Below are positions 7,294 through 15,651 of a stretch of DNA of 34,485 nucleotides, piece by piece. Under the pieces are notes generated by a model, which worked only from the letters and a program-made list of their open reading frames with translations, was not told where the DNA came from and made no database searches. The stretch is from an uncultured Coprococcus sp. (lineage in GTDB: Bacteria > Bacillota > Clostridia > Lachnospirales > Lachnospiraceae). The first letter of the stretch is position 1. Each line of letters begins with the position of its first letter. The translations under genes were made by a program, and so were the position numbers. The DNA is taken from positions 1-34,485 of the forward strand of contig CAKQIY010000022.1 in the NCBI GenBank assembly GCA_934247115.1, written 5' to 3'.

Positions 7294-7746
7294 ATGAATT
7301 GGGAGATTGTAACCTGGCTTATAATATTTGCCGTATGTCTCATTGTTGAGATCATATCGCTCGGACTCACAACTATCTGGGCCTGCGGTGGTGCACTGGT
7401 TGCCATGATCATCGCGTTTTTCAGCGGTTCATTACCACTGCAGATTGTTGTATTCCTTGTTGTAACAACCATTCTCTTTTTCACAACAAGACCTATTGCC
7501 AAGAAACATCTTGACAACAAGCTGGTAAAAACCAACGTAGAGAGTCTCATCGGCAAACACGTAATCGTATCCGATGACATAGACAATCTTAAGTCAAAAG
7601 GTCAGGTTATGATTAATGGGGTTGAATGGACAGCAAGATCAAAAAACAACAATATCATACCAACAGGTACCGAGGTTGTTATCTGCGAGATATCCGGCGT
7701 AAAAGCTATTGTTGAACAGGCCGGCATGCCTGTAACTGAGAGCTAA
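7294..7746 (+). CDS. NfeD family membrane protein
   Basis: A 150-residue short NfeD protein. Three hydrophobic segments (about 5-25, 28-50, 50-65) are followed by a soluble C-terminal OB-fold domain beginning near GKHVIVSDDIDNLKSKGQV and ending with TGTEVVICEISGVKAIVE. NfeD proteins act with SPFH/stomatin proteins in membrane microdomains, and an SPFH gene follows directly, which strengthens the call. The start is the ATG at 7294, 8 bases after AAGGGAGG; an in-frame upstream extension has no ribosome binding site. Confidence 0.9.
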   Translation: MNWEIVTWLIIFAVCLIVEIISLGLTTIWACGGALVAMIIAFFSGSLPLQIVVFLVVTTILFFTTRPIAKKHLDNKLVKTNVESLIGKHVIVSDDIDNLKSKGQVMINGVEWTARSKNNNIIPTGTEVVICEISGVKAIVEQAGMPVTES

Positions 7747-7821
7747 AGAGGCCAGCATGTCTTTGATGCACATTATTTTATTACTTATTCACACACTATT
7801 TTAATTATTAAGGAGATTATT

Positions 7822-8763
7822 ATGGACGGAGCAGGAGCTGCACTTATTATTATTTTATGTCTGATCGTAATCGTTGTTATATGCAGTACGATCAAAATCG
7901 TGCCACAGGCACATGCTTATGTAATTGAGAGACTTGGAACATATCAGGCAACATGGTCTGTTGGACTTCACATGAAGATGCCTGTTATCGATAAGGTAGC
8001 CAAGAAGGTTACCCTCAAGGAGCAGGTTGTTGACTTTGCTCCACAGCCGGTTATCACAAAGGATAACGTTACCATGAGAATCGACACAGTCGTATTCTTC
8101 CAGATCACAGATCCAAAGCTTTTCAGCTACGGAGTTGAAAATCCTATCATGGCCATTGAGAACCTGACAGCCACAACTCTCCGTAACATCATCGGTGATC
8201 TCGAGCTTGACCAGACTCTTACATCAAGAGAGACAATCAACACCAAGATGAGAGCTACACTTGACGAAGCAACTGATCCTTGGGGTATCAAGGTCAACAG
8301 AGTAGAGCTCAAGAACATCATTCCTCCCGCAGCTATTCAGGATGCGATGGAGAAGCAGATGAAGGCAGAGCGTGAGAGACGTGAGCAGATCCTTCGTGCT
8401 GAAGGTGAGAAGAAGTCAGCCATCCTCATCGCTGAAGGTAATAAGCAGTCAGTTATCCTCGAAGCTGAGGCTGAGAAGGCTTCACAGATCCTTCGCGCAG
8501 AAGCTAAGAAAGAAGCAACCATCAAGGAGGCCGAAGGTCAGGCACAGGCTATACTTGCTGTACAGCAGGCAAATGCAGATGGTATCAGAGCACTGAATGA
8601 GTCAATGCCTACAAATCAGGTCATCACTCTCAAGAGCCTGGAAGCATTTACAAAGGCTGCAGATGGCAAGGCTACCAAGATCATCATTCCATCAGAGATA
8701 CAGGGAATCGCAGGTCTTACCTCTTCTATCGTAGAGATTGCCAAGAACAACACACCAAGCTAA
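7822..8763 (+). CDS. SPFH/Band 7 protein (slipin/QmcA type)
   Basis: A 313-residue stomatin-like protein. An N-terminal membrane anchor (about residues 6-25) precedes the SPFH domain (about 28-190: IVPQAHAYVIERLGTY, then FFQITDPKLFSYGVENP and RNIIGDLELDQTLTSRE). An Ala/Glu/Lys-rich coiled coil (about 175-250) has repeated RAEGEKKSAIL-like units, and the end is a short hydrophobic segment. Such proteins oligomerise and organise membrane microdomains or modulate membrane proteases. It follows nfeD by 75 bases with its own AAGGAG site, the common operon for this pair, and is ended by a strong terminator. Confidence 0.93.
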   Translation: MDGAGAALIIILCLIVIVVICSTIKIVPQAHAYVIERLGTYQATWSVGLHMKMPVIDKVAKKVTLKEQVVDFAPQPVITKDNVTMRIDTVVFFQITDPKLFSYGVENPIMAIENLTATTLRNIIGDLELDQTLTSRETINTKMRATLDEATDPWGIKVNRVELKNIIPPAAIQDAMEKQMKAERERREQILRAEGEKKSAILIAEGNKQSVILEAEAEKASQILRAEAKKEATIKEAEGQAQAILAVQQANADGIRALNESMPTNQVITLKSLEAFTKAADGKATKIIIPSEIQGIAGLTSSIVEIAKNNTPS

Positions 8764-8815
8764 TCAGCTTCATTTGTTCTATGAGCAAGACTGACAGATA
8801 TCCCATAAAAAAATC

Positions 8816-8853
8816 AGATCCCATATGTGACAAACCACATATGGGATCTTTTT
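8816..8853. terminator. Bidirectional terminator
   Basis: A perfect 14-bp stem AGATCCCATATGTG (8816-8829) with its complement at 8836-8849, loop of 6, T run on the plus strand and an A run (8807-8813) that serves the minus strand. It ends both the SPFH operon and the opposing zinc-ribbon operon. Confidence 0.88.
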
Positions 8854-8878
8854 ACTGCTGTGCATAGCTCACAAATAT

Positions 8879-10471
8879 TTATTTCTGGAGCGCTATCTCT
8901 AACTCCGACGTAGTCTCTTCGGATTCGTCTCTGCTATCCGAGGTTGCAGCGACATTGTCATATGTTACTATGAGATTTTCATCGTATCTATCACTAATTC
9001 TGGCTATATAATAAAATGTTTCGGTGGTCTTAGGTGGTATGGAATTCCTATAATTCAAACTGCTATATTCAACCTCACAAAAAAGCCGGTCATAGCCATA
9101 TGCATCAGTTATCTCAACATGTGGATACCAATCTCCTTCTGGCAGATTATTCGTCATACGCATCGCGATCAGATAATACTTTTCCCCTACTTCATTCAGT
9201 CTGAGATATGCATGCTCATCCTCCGGAAACAAGTCATGAATACTTATGTTTACACCATCTGATGGTGTAAACACTGTACCCTCTTCTATCTCCTTCACAT
9301 ACACATTATCATCAATGTCATAAGCCAATTCTGGTATATCATCGTCAGTATCAGATAACCAATCTACACTGTCTGTATCGTCATCTTTGTCTATTAGATC
9401 TATTTCAGCAAGTTTTAGATTTGCATACCCATCTTCATATGTATGAACATATGCTACCAGGCAGTCATAATCATCCTCTTTTACCATGAACAAAAGTCTG
9501 CCATACGAGTATGACATATACATATCCAGATTTTCTTCTTCTGCAAATGTTTCAATATCCTGGCTTCCAGTATATATATCTTCCATATAATAACATGACA
9601 GTGGACTTAACATAACTCCTGTTTTTGTCCGAAGATAAAGTTCAATGTTTGCATGTTCATATACTCTCACTTCTCCGTCTGATGTGAGATGTTCAACATC
9701 CGCTTTGGAATTGATCTGAACCGGTGGATCAGAATCTTTCTTGATCGTATATTCAACACTGTACAATTCATAACCGGAAGGTGCTGTAAGTTCCTCGATC
9801 GTTGCAGGTTCAATACTATTTATTGTGTACACTCCATCATCCCGGGAAGAATGAATATCAAACGAATCCCCCAACGAGCCATAATTTATGATGCAATTAT
9901 TATCTTCTTCCAGATCATCATCCGATGTACTGTCGTCCTCATAGTCATCACTGTCATCATAATAATCAGACCTGCGAGTCCCCCCACCTATCACTTCCAC
10001 AGTTATCATAACTATAATACCGACCACTATAGCCAAAACCACAGCTGTCCATCTGGAGTTCTTCCGGGCATCCCTGTTTTCCTGGGACTCATGAATCTTT
10101 TTTTGTACATCACTATGAGCATCTCTCTTCTGATCCGTATGAGTGCTGTCCGACTGTTTTGCTCTCTGCCGATCCGTATGATCGCTGCCCGTTGTATCCG
10201 GCTGGATTGTTCTCTGCGGTTCCGGCTGAACCCTGTCCGGCGTATCCGGCTGGATTGTTCTCTGCGGTTTCGGCTGAACGCTGTCTGGTGTATCCGTCTG
10301 AACACTTGTTTGCGTGTCTTCCTGTGTCCAGCTCCAATTGTTATTATTGTAATCAACACTCTGAATATCAAATTGATTCACAGGAATATACCATGTTCCA
10401 CAATGAGGGCACAGGCACGAATAGTTCTCAGCATCAAATATCTTACCGCAGTTTTTACATTTTACCTTCAA
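8879..10471 (-). CDS. Zinc-ribbon membrane-anchored protein of unknown function, paralog B
   Basis: A 530-residue protein. Residues 5-24 form a CxxC...CxxC zinc ribbon (C5, C8, C21, C24). A hydrophilic Gln/Pro/Thr-rich linker (about 50-135) contains two perfect-register 16-residue repeats of the type TPDxVQPxPQRTIQPD. One transmembrane helix spans about 141-163, followed directly by a very acidic stretch (DYYDDSDDYEDD). The remainder (about 200-530) appears extracytoplasmic, with two beta-rich domains resembling DUF4352-like modules. The start is TTG at 10471, 7 bases after GAGGTG. Last gene of the acetyltransferase-paralog A-paralog B operon. A sensory or cell-envelope role is possible but not shown. 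Confidence 0.75.
   Translation of the reverse strand: MKVKCKNCGKIFDAENYSCLCPHCGTWYIPVNQFDIQSVDYNNNNWSWTQEDTQTSVQTDTPDSVQPKPQRTIQPDTPDRVQPEPQRTIQPDTTGSDHTDRQRAKQSDSTHTDQKRDAHSDVQKKIHESQENRDARKNSRWTAVVLAIVVGIIVMITVEVIGGGTRRSDYYDDSDDYEDDSTSDDDLEEDNNCIINYGSLGDSFDIHSSRDDGVYTINSIEPATIEELTAPSGYELYSVEYTIKKDSDPPVQINSKADVEHLTSDGEVRVYEHANIELYLRTKTGVMLSPLSCYYMEDIYTGSQDIETFAEEENLDMYMSYSYGRLLFMVKEDDYDCLVAYVHTYEDGYANLKLAEIDLIDKDDDTDSVDWLSDTDDDIPELAYDIDDNVYVKEIEEGTVFTPSDGVNISIHDLFPEDEHAYLRLNEVGEKYYLIAMRMTNNLPEGDWYPHVEITDAYGYDRLFCEVEYSSLNYRNSIPPKTTETFYYIARISDRYDENLIVTYDNVAATSDSRDESEETTSELEIALQK
10194..10289. repeat. 48-bp coding tandem repeat
   Basis: Two 48-bp units (10194-10241, 10242-10289) beginning GTATCCGGCTGGATTGTTCT are about 90% identical; degenerate units flank them on both sides. 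They encode the 16-residue linker repeats of paralog B and could vary in number between strains. Confidence 0.85.
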
Positions 10472-10520
10472 CTTTTCACCTCACATCTGATCATACTGAC
10501 CCAATGGACAAATCTGTTAT

Positions 10521-11909
10521 TTACTCTGGAACAGGGAGAGCTGCTGAATCATACTGCAGTTCATCCAACGAAGAGCCAAACTCATAAGCTACACTTATAT
10601 TCTTTGACTGTCCCTTCCTGATGCCATATACAATGTATTGATATACCACTGACATCGGCGTTAATTCATCATCAGAATATTCACTGTAAGGCAGAATTTT
10701 CTCTATTGGATCAGTGTCACTGTCCTTATCAAATACCATCAGATTGTATGATCCTGTCCTTGCCCCATGATTTAACAGAATATCGCTCACCAGGTAATAA
10801 TCATACCCGTCATCGTCAAGATCAATACCACTGAGCTCACATATATCTTCACTGGTGATCTCAGCTCCACCGGGAAGTGTATATGTACTGCCCTTCTCAA
10901 GCTTCTGTCCCCAGTCTCCATTATATATTTTGTACAGCTTTCCTTTAGTGATATCCAATGTACTGACATCATACCAGACTGACGCATCTGCCTTATCTCC
11001 GACCACATATATATTGTTTATAGAATCGTACAGATCATCTGATGAATTGACATTCTGGCCATATACGACCATGTATCCATAGTCTCCGGATCTTACTAGA
11101 AAATACAGATGTCCATAGTCTGGATCCAGATCTTCTGCTATATCATGATCCTCTGCATATCCATCCTCTGACATCAGTTCGTCAATATCATCCTGACTCA
11201 TCGGCTTCAGCATCTTCCAGGAGTTTGATCTCAGATATACATCAAAACAATCCCTTCCGTCTGACATATCCTCTGCATCTGAACTTCCATAATCCGAAGC
11301 ATCCATCTCATATTCCATGTCGTATACTACATATCCTTCGGGAACATCGGCATCTTCCAGCTCTATCGGCTCCACTGAATTTATCGTCAACCACGCCGTA
11401 TTGCCAGCAGGATCCACATTCAACATCTTGTCTCCAAATGCATATCCTTTGACTGGGATACTATCAACATAATAATTTCCATCACCACTATATATTTCAT
11501 CATCTGTATCCTCATATTCGTCTTCTGATCCTACATCATAACCAAGACTTTTGTCATGATCTGACGTGAGCGCCGAATAAACGGTCCCCAAACTTAATAT
11601 CAGAAAAAATACAATGATAATTATCATGCTGACTTTTTCCAGTCTCTTTTCATTATCGAGTACGTCTTTTTCTTTCTTCTTGAACCACTCGCTGTGCACA
11701 TTTCCATACTGTTTATTCTTGTCTTCAGTATATGATGTCTGATACTGATTGTGATCACCGTCCCCACCTCCGGCATCTGCCGAAAATGCTCCGCTTTCAA
11801 ACTGCCCATCTCTGTTTTTCTCCACATACCATGAACCGCATCTCGGACACATATGCCCTGTCTTTTCGGGATCGAATTTTTTACCGCAGCTTTTACATGT
11901 AACCTTCAA
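10521..11909 (-). CDS. Zinc-ribbon membrane-anchored protein of unknown function, paralog A
   Basis: A 462-residue paralog of the next gene, with the same order: zinc ribbon with C5, C8, C21, C24 at identical positions (MKVTCKSCGKKFD, CPRCGSWY), polar linker, one transmembrane helix (about 94-113), an acidic stretch (DEYEDTDDE) and a large extracytoplasmic part. Both proteins share a TINSVEP/TINSIEP motif at the start of the outer domain and YLR and LYFLV/LLFMV blocks later. The linker is shorter and lacks the 16-residue repeats. It starts with TTG at 11909 after GAGGTG, like its paralog, and lies 13 bases after the acetyltransferase stop, so it is in the same operon. Confidence 0.75.
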   Translation of the reverse strand: MKVTCKSCGKKFDPEKTGHMCPRCGSWYVEKNRDGQFESGAFSADAGGGDGDHNQYQTSYTEDKNKQYGNVHSEWFKKKEKDVLDNEKRLEKVSMIIIIVFFLILSLGTVYSALTSDHDKSLGYDVGSEDEYEDTDDEIYSGDGNYYVDSIPVKGYAFGDKMLNVDPAGNTAWLTINSVEPIELEDADVPEGYVVYDMEYEMDASDYGSSDAEDMSDGRDCFDVYLRSNSWKMLKPMSQDDIDELMSEDGYAEDHDIAEDLDPDYGHLYFLVRSGDYGYMVVYGQNVNSSDDLYDSINNIYVVGDKADASVWYDVSTLDITKGKLYKIYNGDWGQKLEKGSTYTLPGGAEITSEDICELSGIDLDDDGYDYYLVSDILLNHGARTGSYNLMVFDKDSDTDPIEKILPYSEYSDDELTPMSVVYQYIVYGIRKGQSKNISVAYEFGSSLDELQYDSAALPVPE

Positions 11910-11922
11910 TTATACACCTCAT

Positions 11923-12561
11923 CTAGTCGTTCTTGCTTACATTATTATATTGGAAGAAATCTATCCTGTGATCCTTGAAATAATACTTTGCGTCACGCTC
12001 GTTCACCTCTCGAACAACCTTACATGGATTGCCCACAGCCACGACATTGGATGGAATATCCGTTGCAACCATACTTCCAGCTCCTATGACGGTGTTATCA
12101 CCTATAGTAACCCCCGGAAGTATCGTAACTCCTGCACCTATCCAGCAGTTCTTGCCTATTGTTATAGGTGCATTGTACTGATATCCCTGTTTTCTAAGAT
12201 CTGCATCTATAGGATGACCTGCCGTTGCCAATGTGACATTTGGGCCAAACATAGTGTAATCACCCACATAAATATGTGTGTCATCCACCATAGTCAGGTT
12301 AAAGTTTGCATAGATATTGCTGCCCCAATGAACGAATTTGCCGCCCCAGTTTGCATGAAGTGGTGGTTCTATATAGCAATTGTCTCCTATCTCCTCGAAC
12401 ATCTCCTTGAGCATCTGCTGCCTTTTGACCATCTCTGTTGGTCTGGTCATATTGAAGTCGTACAATCTGTCCAGACATTTTATCTGCTCCCTTGCGATGT
12501 CCTCGTCACCCGGAAGATAAAGCTCACACGTATGCATCTTTTCCATTTCTGTTTTACCCAT
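11923..12561 (-). CDS. Sugar O-acetyltransferase (maltose/galactoside acetyltransferase family)
   Basis: A 212-residue enzyme of the LacA/Maa left-handed beta-helix family, which moves an acetyl group from acetyl-CoA to a sugar hydroxyl in the cytosol. An N-terminal helical segment (about 1-60) precedes hexapeptide repeats (APITIGKNCWIGAGVTILPG, VTIGDNTVIGAGSMV). The catalytic histidine is in LATAGHPID, and the family tail GNPCKVVREV is present. The start is ATG 12561 with AGGAGG 8 bases upstream; an 18-residue in-frame extension is untranslated leader. Expressed from a good promoter and first gene of an operon with the two zinc-ribbon proteins. Confidence 0.9.
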   Translation of the reverse strand: MGKTEMEKMHTCELYLPGDEDIAREQIKCLDRLYDFNMTRPTEMVKRQQMLKEMFEEIGDNCYIEPPLHANWGGKFVHWGSNIYANFNLTMVDDTHIYVGDYTMFGPNVTLATAGHPIDADLRKQGYQYNAPITIGKNCWIGAGVTILPGVTIGDNTVIGAGSMVATDIPSNVVAVGNPCKVVREVNERDAKYYFKDHRIDFFQYNNVSKND

Positions 12562-12586
12562 AATTAAATACCTCCTGCATTTTATT

Positions 12587-12615
12587 ATTGTATTGATAAC
12601 CCCGACATGGTGCAA
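12587..12615 (-). promoter_or_regulatory. Promoter of the acetyltransferase operon
   Basis: On the minus strand TTGCAC (12615-12610), 17 bases, TACAAT (12592-12587). The -35 box touches the first of two 39-bp direct repeats. Confidence 0.75.
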
Positions 12616-12694
12616 ATTCTTTCGTTTTCGCCATCGTGCATCATCACGTCAGAATAAATTCTTTCGTCTTTGCCATTGTGTATCATCATCTCAG
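12614..12694. repeat. Two 39-bp imperfect direct repeats next to the -35 box
   Basis: Copies at 12614-12652 and 12656-12694 (both starting AAATTCTTTCGT and containing GCCAT-GTG-ATCATCA) match at about 32 of 39 positions, with a 42-bp period. That is four helical turns, placing both copies on the same face of the DNA just upstream of the -35 element. An activator-binding array is a fair inference. Confidence 0.7.
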
Positions 12695-12715
12695 GAACAC
12701 ACAGGCTATATTAAC

Positions 12716-12769
12716 GATAACAGGCACCACCAATCCGCGCAAATGCGCACAATGATGATGCCTGTTATC
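12716..12769 (-). terminator. Hairpin downstream of the hydratase gene
   Basis: GATAACAGGCA (12716-12726) pairs with TGCCTGTTATC (12759-12769); inside, GCGC AAAT GCGC gives a second small stem. No proper T run follows on the minus strand (GTTAATAT only), so it may be a weak terminator, an mRNA 3' stabiliser or a protein-binding site. Confidence 0.4.
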
Positions 12770-12848
12770 TCGTCGTATATACATTATCTGAAAATATATA
12801 TAATCTGCAAATGTACATACATGGCGCACACGGCACCATATATATCAT

Positions 12849-15137
12849 TTAGTTGTACTTGTAGTAGTTGATGAGACAGCCGTCTGTGATGATCTGTCTC
12901 TCATCATCTGTGAGTTCTCCAAGTCTCAGCTCTATCTCGGCAAAATCCTTGTTCACAACATATGCCTTGATGACCTCTGTCTTGTTCTTCACAGCATCCT
13001 TGATTCCTGGAATGAATACATAGTCGTCATTGTCAAAGTCAAAATCCTTATCGATGACAAATGGAAGCATACCCCAGTTGATAAGGTTTGATCTATATCT
13101 CTTGGTTGCATATTCCTTTGCAATGTTTGCCCATCCGCCGAGGACCTTCTGGCACGATGCAGCCTGCTCACGAGCTGAACCGTCACCCGGCTTAACAGCA
13201 TATATGGTACTTCCAACACCTGTATTGCTTCCGCATACGTCTTCAAACTTCTCCTTGATGGCATGCATAACTTCCTTAACCTCAGGGAACGCCTTGCCCA
13301 TACATTCTCCTGCCTCACGAACCTTCTCTACAGCCTGGATAGCCTTTGCTCTTCCAACGTACTCAGGATCCTTTCTTGAAAGTGTGAACTCTGCAAGTCC
13401 AAGAGGATTTGATCTGTATGATGAAGTCTCTCCTGATGGGATGAGCTCATCTGTTGTTGTTACAGGATCATGTATAACTGATGCAACCTTGAGGAGAAGG
13501 TTATCTGTAAGAGGAACCATCTCCGGCCAATCCTTGATGTTTGGACCAAACTTGATCTCAACCGATGGATCAGCCTTGCCGACACCATTGTATACTCTTC
13601 TGTCATATATAGCCTTGTCAAAGAAATACTTTGGATGTGTGTACTCTATATCAGCAAGGTCTGTCGCTGATGTCAGATATCCCTTGTTGGCTGCTGTTGC
13701 TGCGATTGAACGGGCATCCATAAGTGCAACAGATGATATCTGACCATTCTGTATCTTTGAGCCCTCTCTGTTAGGGAAGTTTCTTGTTGAATGTCTGATG
13801 GAGAATGCGTTGTTGGCAGGTGTATCACCGGCACCAAAGCAAGGTCCACAGAATGCTGTCTTAACGATGGAACCTGTCTCGATGAGATCAGCCAGAACAC
13901 CATTCTTAGCCAGCTGCATATATATAGGTGTGCTTGCAGGATATACTGACAGTGTGAACTCGTCAGCGCCTATACTCTTGCCTCTGAGGATATCAGCCGC
14001 ATCGCAGATATTCTCATATCCACCACCGGCACATCCGGCGATGATTCCCTGCTCAACGTACAGCTTGCCATCTCTTACCTTATCCTTGAGTGTGAAGTCG
14101 ACCTTGCCGTCAAGGCTTACAAGTGCGCGCTTCTCAACATCATCAAGTATATCCATAAGGTTGGCATTCAGCTCATCGATGGTGTATGTGTTGCTTGGGT
14201 GGAATGGCATGGCTATCATTGGCTTAACTGTTGACAGATTTACATATACAACTCCATCATAGTAAGCCACATCTCCAGGATTCATCTCCTTGTATGCCTC
14301 ACTTCTTCCGTGAATGTCATACCAGTCCTTTATCTTATCATCTGTCTTCCAGATGGATGACAGACAAGTAGTCTCTGTTGTCATAACGTCGATACCGATA
14401 CGGAAATCTGCTGAGAGCTTGTCCACACCAGGGCCAACAAACTCCATAACCTTATTCTTGACATATCCGCAGCCAAATGTTGCTCCGATGATGGCAAGTG
14501 CCACATCCTGAGGACCAACACCCTTCTGCACCTCTCCGTCGAGATAGATTGCGATAACGCCCGGCTTTGCAACATCGTATGTCTTACACAGCAGCTGCTT
14601 TGCAAGCTCGCCGCCGCCCTCTCCAATAGCCATAGTACCAAGAGCACCATAACGTGTATGGGAGTCTGAACCGAGTATCATGGCGCCACACTCTGCCAGC
14701 ATCTCTCTTGCAAACTGGTGGATGACCGCCTGATGAGGTGGTACATATACACCGCCGTACTTCTTCGCACATGAGAGGCCAAACATATGGTCATCCTCAT
14801 TGATGGTTCCACCTACAGCACACAATGAGTTGTGGCAGTTGGTAAGTACATATGGTATAGGGAATTCCTTGAGACCTGACGCTCTTGCTGTCTGGATGAT
14901 TCCAACAAATGTTATATCATGTGAAGTCATCTTATCGAACTTGATCTTAAGATTATCCATATTATCAGATGTGTTATGCTTCGCCAATATTCCGTAAGCA
15001 AGTGTGTTCTTTGATGCCTCTTCCTTTGATGGAGCACTGCCAAGCTTTGATGCGAGAACTGCAGCAGCCTCAGCATTATCCTCTACCAGCTCTGTACCAT
15101 GTAACAGATAAGCACCGTTGTCAAATAATTTAATCAT
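12849..15137 (-). CDS. Aconitase-superfamily hydratase (YbhJ-like)
   Basis: A 762-residue monofunctional protein, close to the length of E. coli YbhJ rather than AcnA (about 890). The [4Fe-4S] ligands are likely C369 (IIAGCAGGGYEN), C430 and C433 (AFCGPCFGAG). Substrate-site motifs GSDSHT (156-161) and TRNFPNREGS (451-460) are also present. The swivelling domain follows at about 600-740. The enzyme should isomerise or hydrate citrate/isocitrate or a related 2-hydroxy acid. No isocitrate dehydrogenase or citrate synthase gene is adjacent, so the true substrate cannot be assigned. The start is ATG 15137 after AGGAGG. Confidence 0.85.
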   Translation of the reverse strand: MIKLFDNGAYLLHGTELVEDNAEAAAVLASKLGSAPSKEEASKNTLAYGILAKHNTSDNMDNLKIKFDKMTSHDITFVGIIQTARASGLKEFPIPYVLTNCHNSLCAVGGTINEDDHMFGLSCAKKYGGVYVPPHQAVIHQFAREMLAECGAMILGSDSHTRYGALGTMAIGEGGGELAKQLLCKTYDVAKPGVIAIYLDGEVQKGVGPQDVALAIIGATFGCGYVKNKVMEFVGPGVDKLSADFRIGIDVMTTETTCLSSIWKTDDKIKDWYDIHGRSEAYKEMNPGDVAYYDGVVYVNLSTVKPMIAMPFHPSNTYTIDELNANLMDILDDVEKRALVSLDGKVDFTLKDKVRDGKLYVEQGIIAGCAGGGYENICDAADILRGKSIGADEFTLSVYPASTPIYMQLAKNGVLADLIETGSIVKTAFCGPCFGAGDTPANNAFSIRHSTRNFPNREGSKIQNGQISSVALMDARSIAATAANKGYLTSATDLADIEYTHPKYFFDKAIYDRRVYNGVGKADPSVEIKFGPNIKDWPEMVPLTDNLLLKVASVIHDPVTTTDELIPSGETSSYRSNPLGLAEFTLSRKDPEYVGRAKAIQAVEKVREAGECMGKAFPEVKEVMHAIKEKFEDVCGSNTGVGSTIYAVKPGDGSAREQAASCQKVLGGWANIAKEYATKRYRSNLINWGMLPFVIDKDFDFDNDDYVFIPGIKDAVKNKTEVIKAYVVNKDFAEIELRLGELTDDERQIITDGCLINYYKYN

Positions 15138-15272
15138 ACTCTTCCTCCTGGTAATAGCTTTTTGTCTTTTGGGTTTTCATCACACAGATGTATACAAAAC
15201 CCCATGCTTCTTTACATCATACCATATTATATCTGATTTTTAAATAGCATTATCCTAAGTGATCTGTACAAC

Positions 15273-15331
15273 AAAAAAGCTGCCACGGATGATCTACACA
15301 TCCATGACAGCCATCTGCTGTACCAGATGGC
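15273..15331 (-). terminator. Minus-strand terminator with adjacent second hairpin
   Basis: On the minus strand GCTGTCATGGATG (15311-15299) pairs with CATCCGTGGCAGC (15291-15279), followed by six T. Just before it, GCCATCTG and CAGATGGC (15310-15331) form a perfect 8-bp hairpin sharing one base pair region. No annotated minus-strand gene ends here, so it must end an unannotated transcript from further right. Confidence 0.7.
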
Positions 15332-15440
15332 ACATACTATACATATGGGATTACTTCTCTGCAAGCCACATATGCACACTGTATCTGCCTACTGTTACTC
15401 TATAATCAATCTCCCCTCAGAGATAATTATTACGTGGTTA
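15279..15440 (-). ncRNA. Candidate small RNA opposite the response regulator
   Basis: Inferred transcript of about 160 nt from a weak promoter (ATTGGA at 15472-15467, 16 bases, TATAAA at 15450-15445) to the terminator at 15273. It contains a purine-rich GAGGGGAG but no convincing reading frame. Direct LytTR-like repeats lie upstream of this promoter. Evidence is purely positional. Confidence 0.3.
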
Positions 15441-15489
15441 TTACTTTATACTAAATGTATACATTTTCCAATAGTTTTGGCAGAAATCG

Positions 15490-15521
15490 ACACAAACGAC
15501 GCATATAACAACACAAACGAC
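15490..15521. promoter_or_regulatory. LytTR-type direct repeats
   Basis: The 11-mer ACACAAACGAC occurs at 15490-15500 and 15511-15521, an exact 21-base period. AgrA-like LytTR regulators bind two 9-bp direct repeats separated by 12 bp, i.e. the same period. The complement GTCGTTTGT keeps the GTTnRY core of the LytTR consensus. The adjacent gene encodes a LytTR regulator, so autoregulation is likely. Confidence 0.6.
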
Positions 15522-15552
15522 ATAAAAACATGCATATTCTTTTTTCTACCTA

Positions 15553-15582
15553 TTGTGGAATTCATGTATTTTATGGTAGAAT
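15553..15582 (+). promoter_or_regulatory. Promoter of the two-component operon
   Basis: TTGTGG (15553-15558), 18 bases, TAGAAT (15577-15582); predicted start near 15589, about 60 bases before the regulator ATG. Confidence 0.6.
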
Positions 15583-15651
15583 ATGCTCGTTGGAGTTTTG
15601 AGATTACCAATATATTTATTTTATAATAAATTATTACAGGAGCACGCCACA

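Larger units (their letters stand above)
15138..15651. other. Divergent regulatory region between hydratase and two-component system
   Basis: No protein gene accepted. It holds a minus-strand -10-like TATAAT (15231-15226) for the hydratase without a convincing -35, a minus-strand terminator (15273-15311) with a second hairpin (15310-15331), a possible minus-strand promoter (15445-15471), LytTR-like direct repeats (15490-15521) and the plus-strand promoter (15553-15582) of the response regulator. Confidence 0.6.

Noticed and set aside
7294..7746. Longer NfeD start at 7243
   Set aside because: The extension has no ribosome binding site, whereas ATG 7294 follows AAGGGAGG at ideal distance.
12562..12615. 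N-terminal extension of the O-acetyltransferase to 12615
   Set aside because: The extension overlaps its own promoter; ATG 12561 has AGGAGG and matches the family start.
15352..15418. Short peptide frame in the candidate small RNA
   Set aside because: A frame of about 19 codons exists only with an ATT start; TTG in another frame stops after four codons. Not supportable.
15327..15626. 99-codon hydrophobic frame upstream of the response regulator
   Set aside because: It covers the promoters, LytTR repeats and hairpins, lacks a ribosome binding site and resembles no family.
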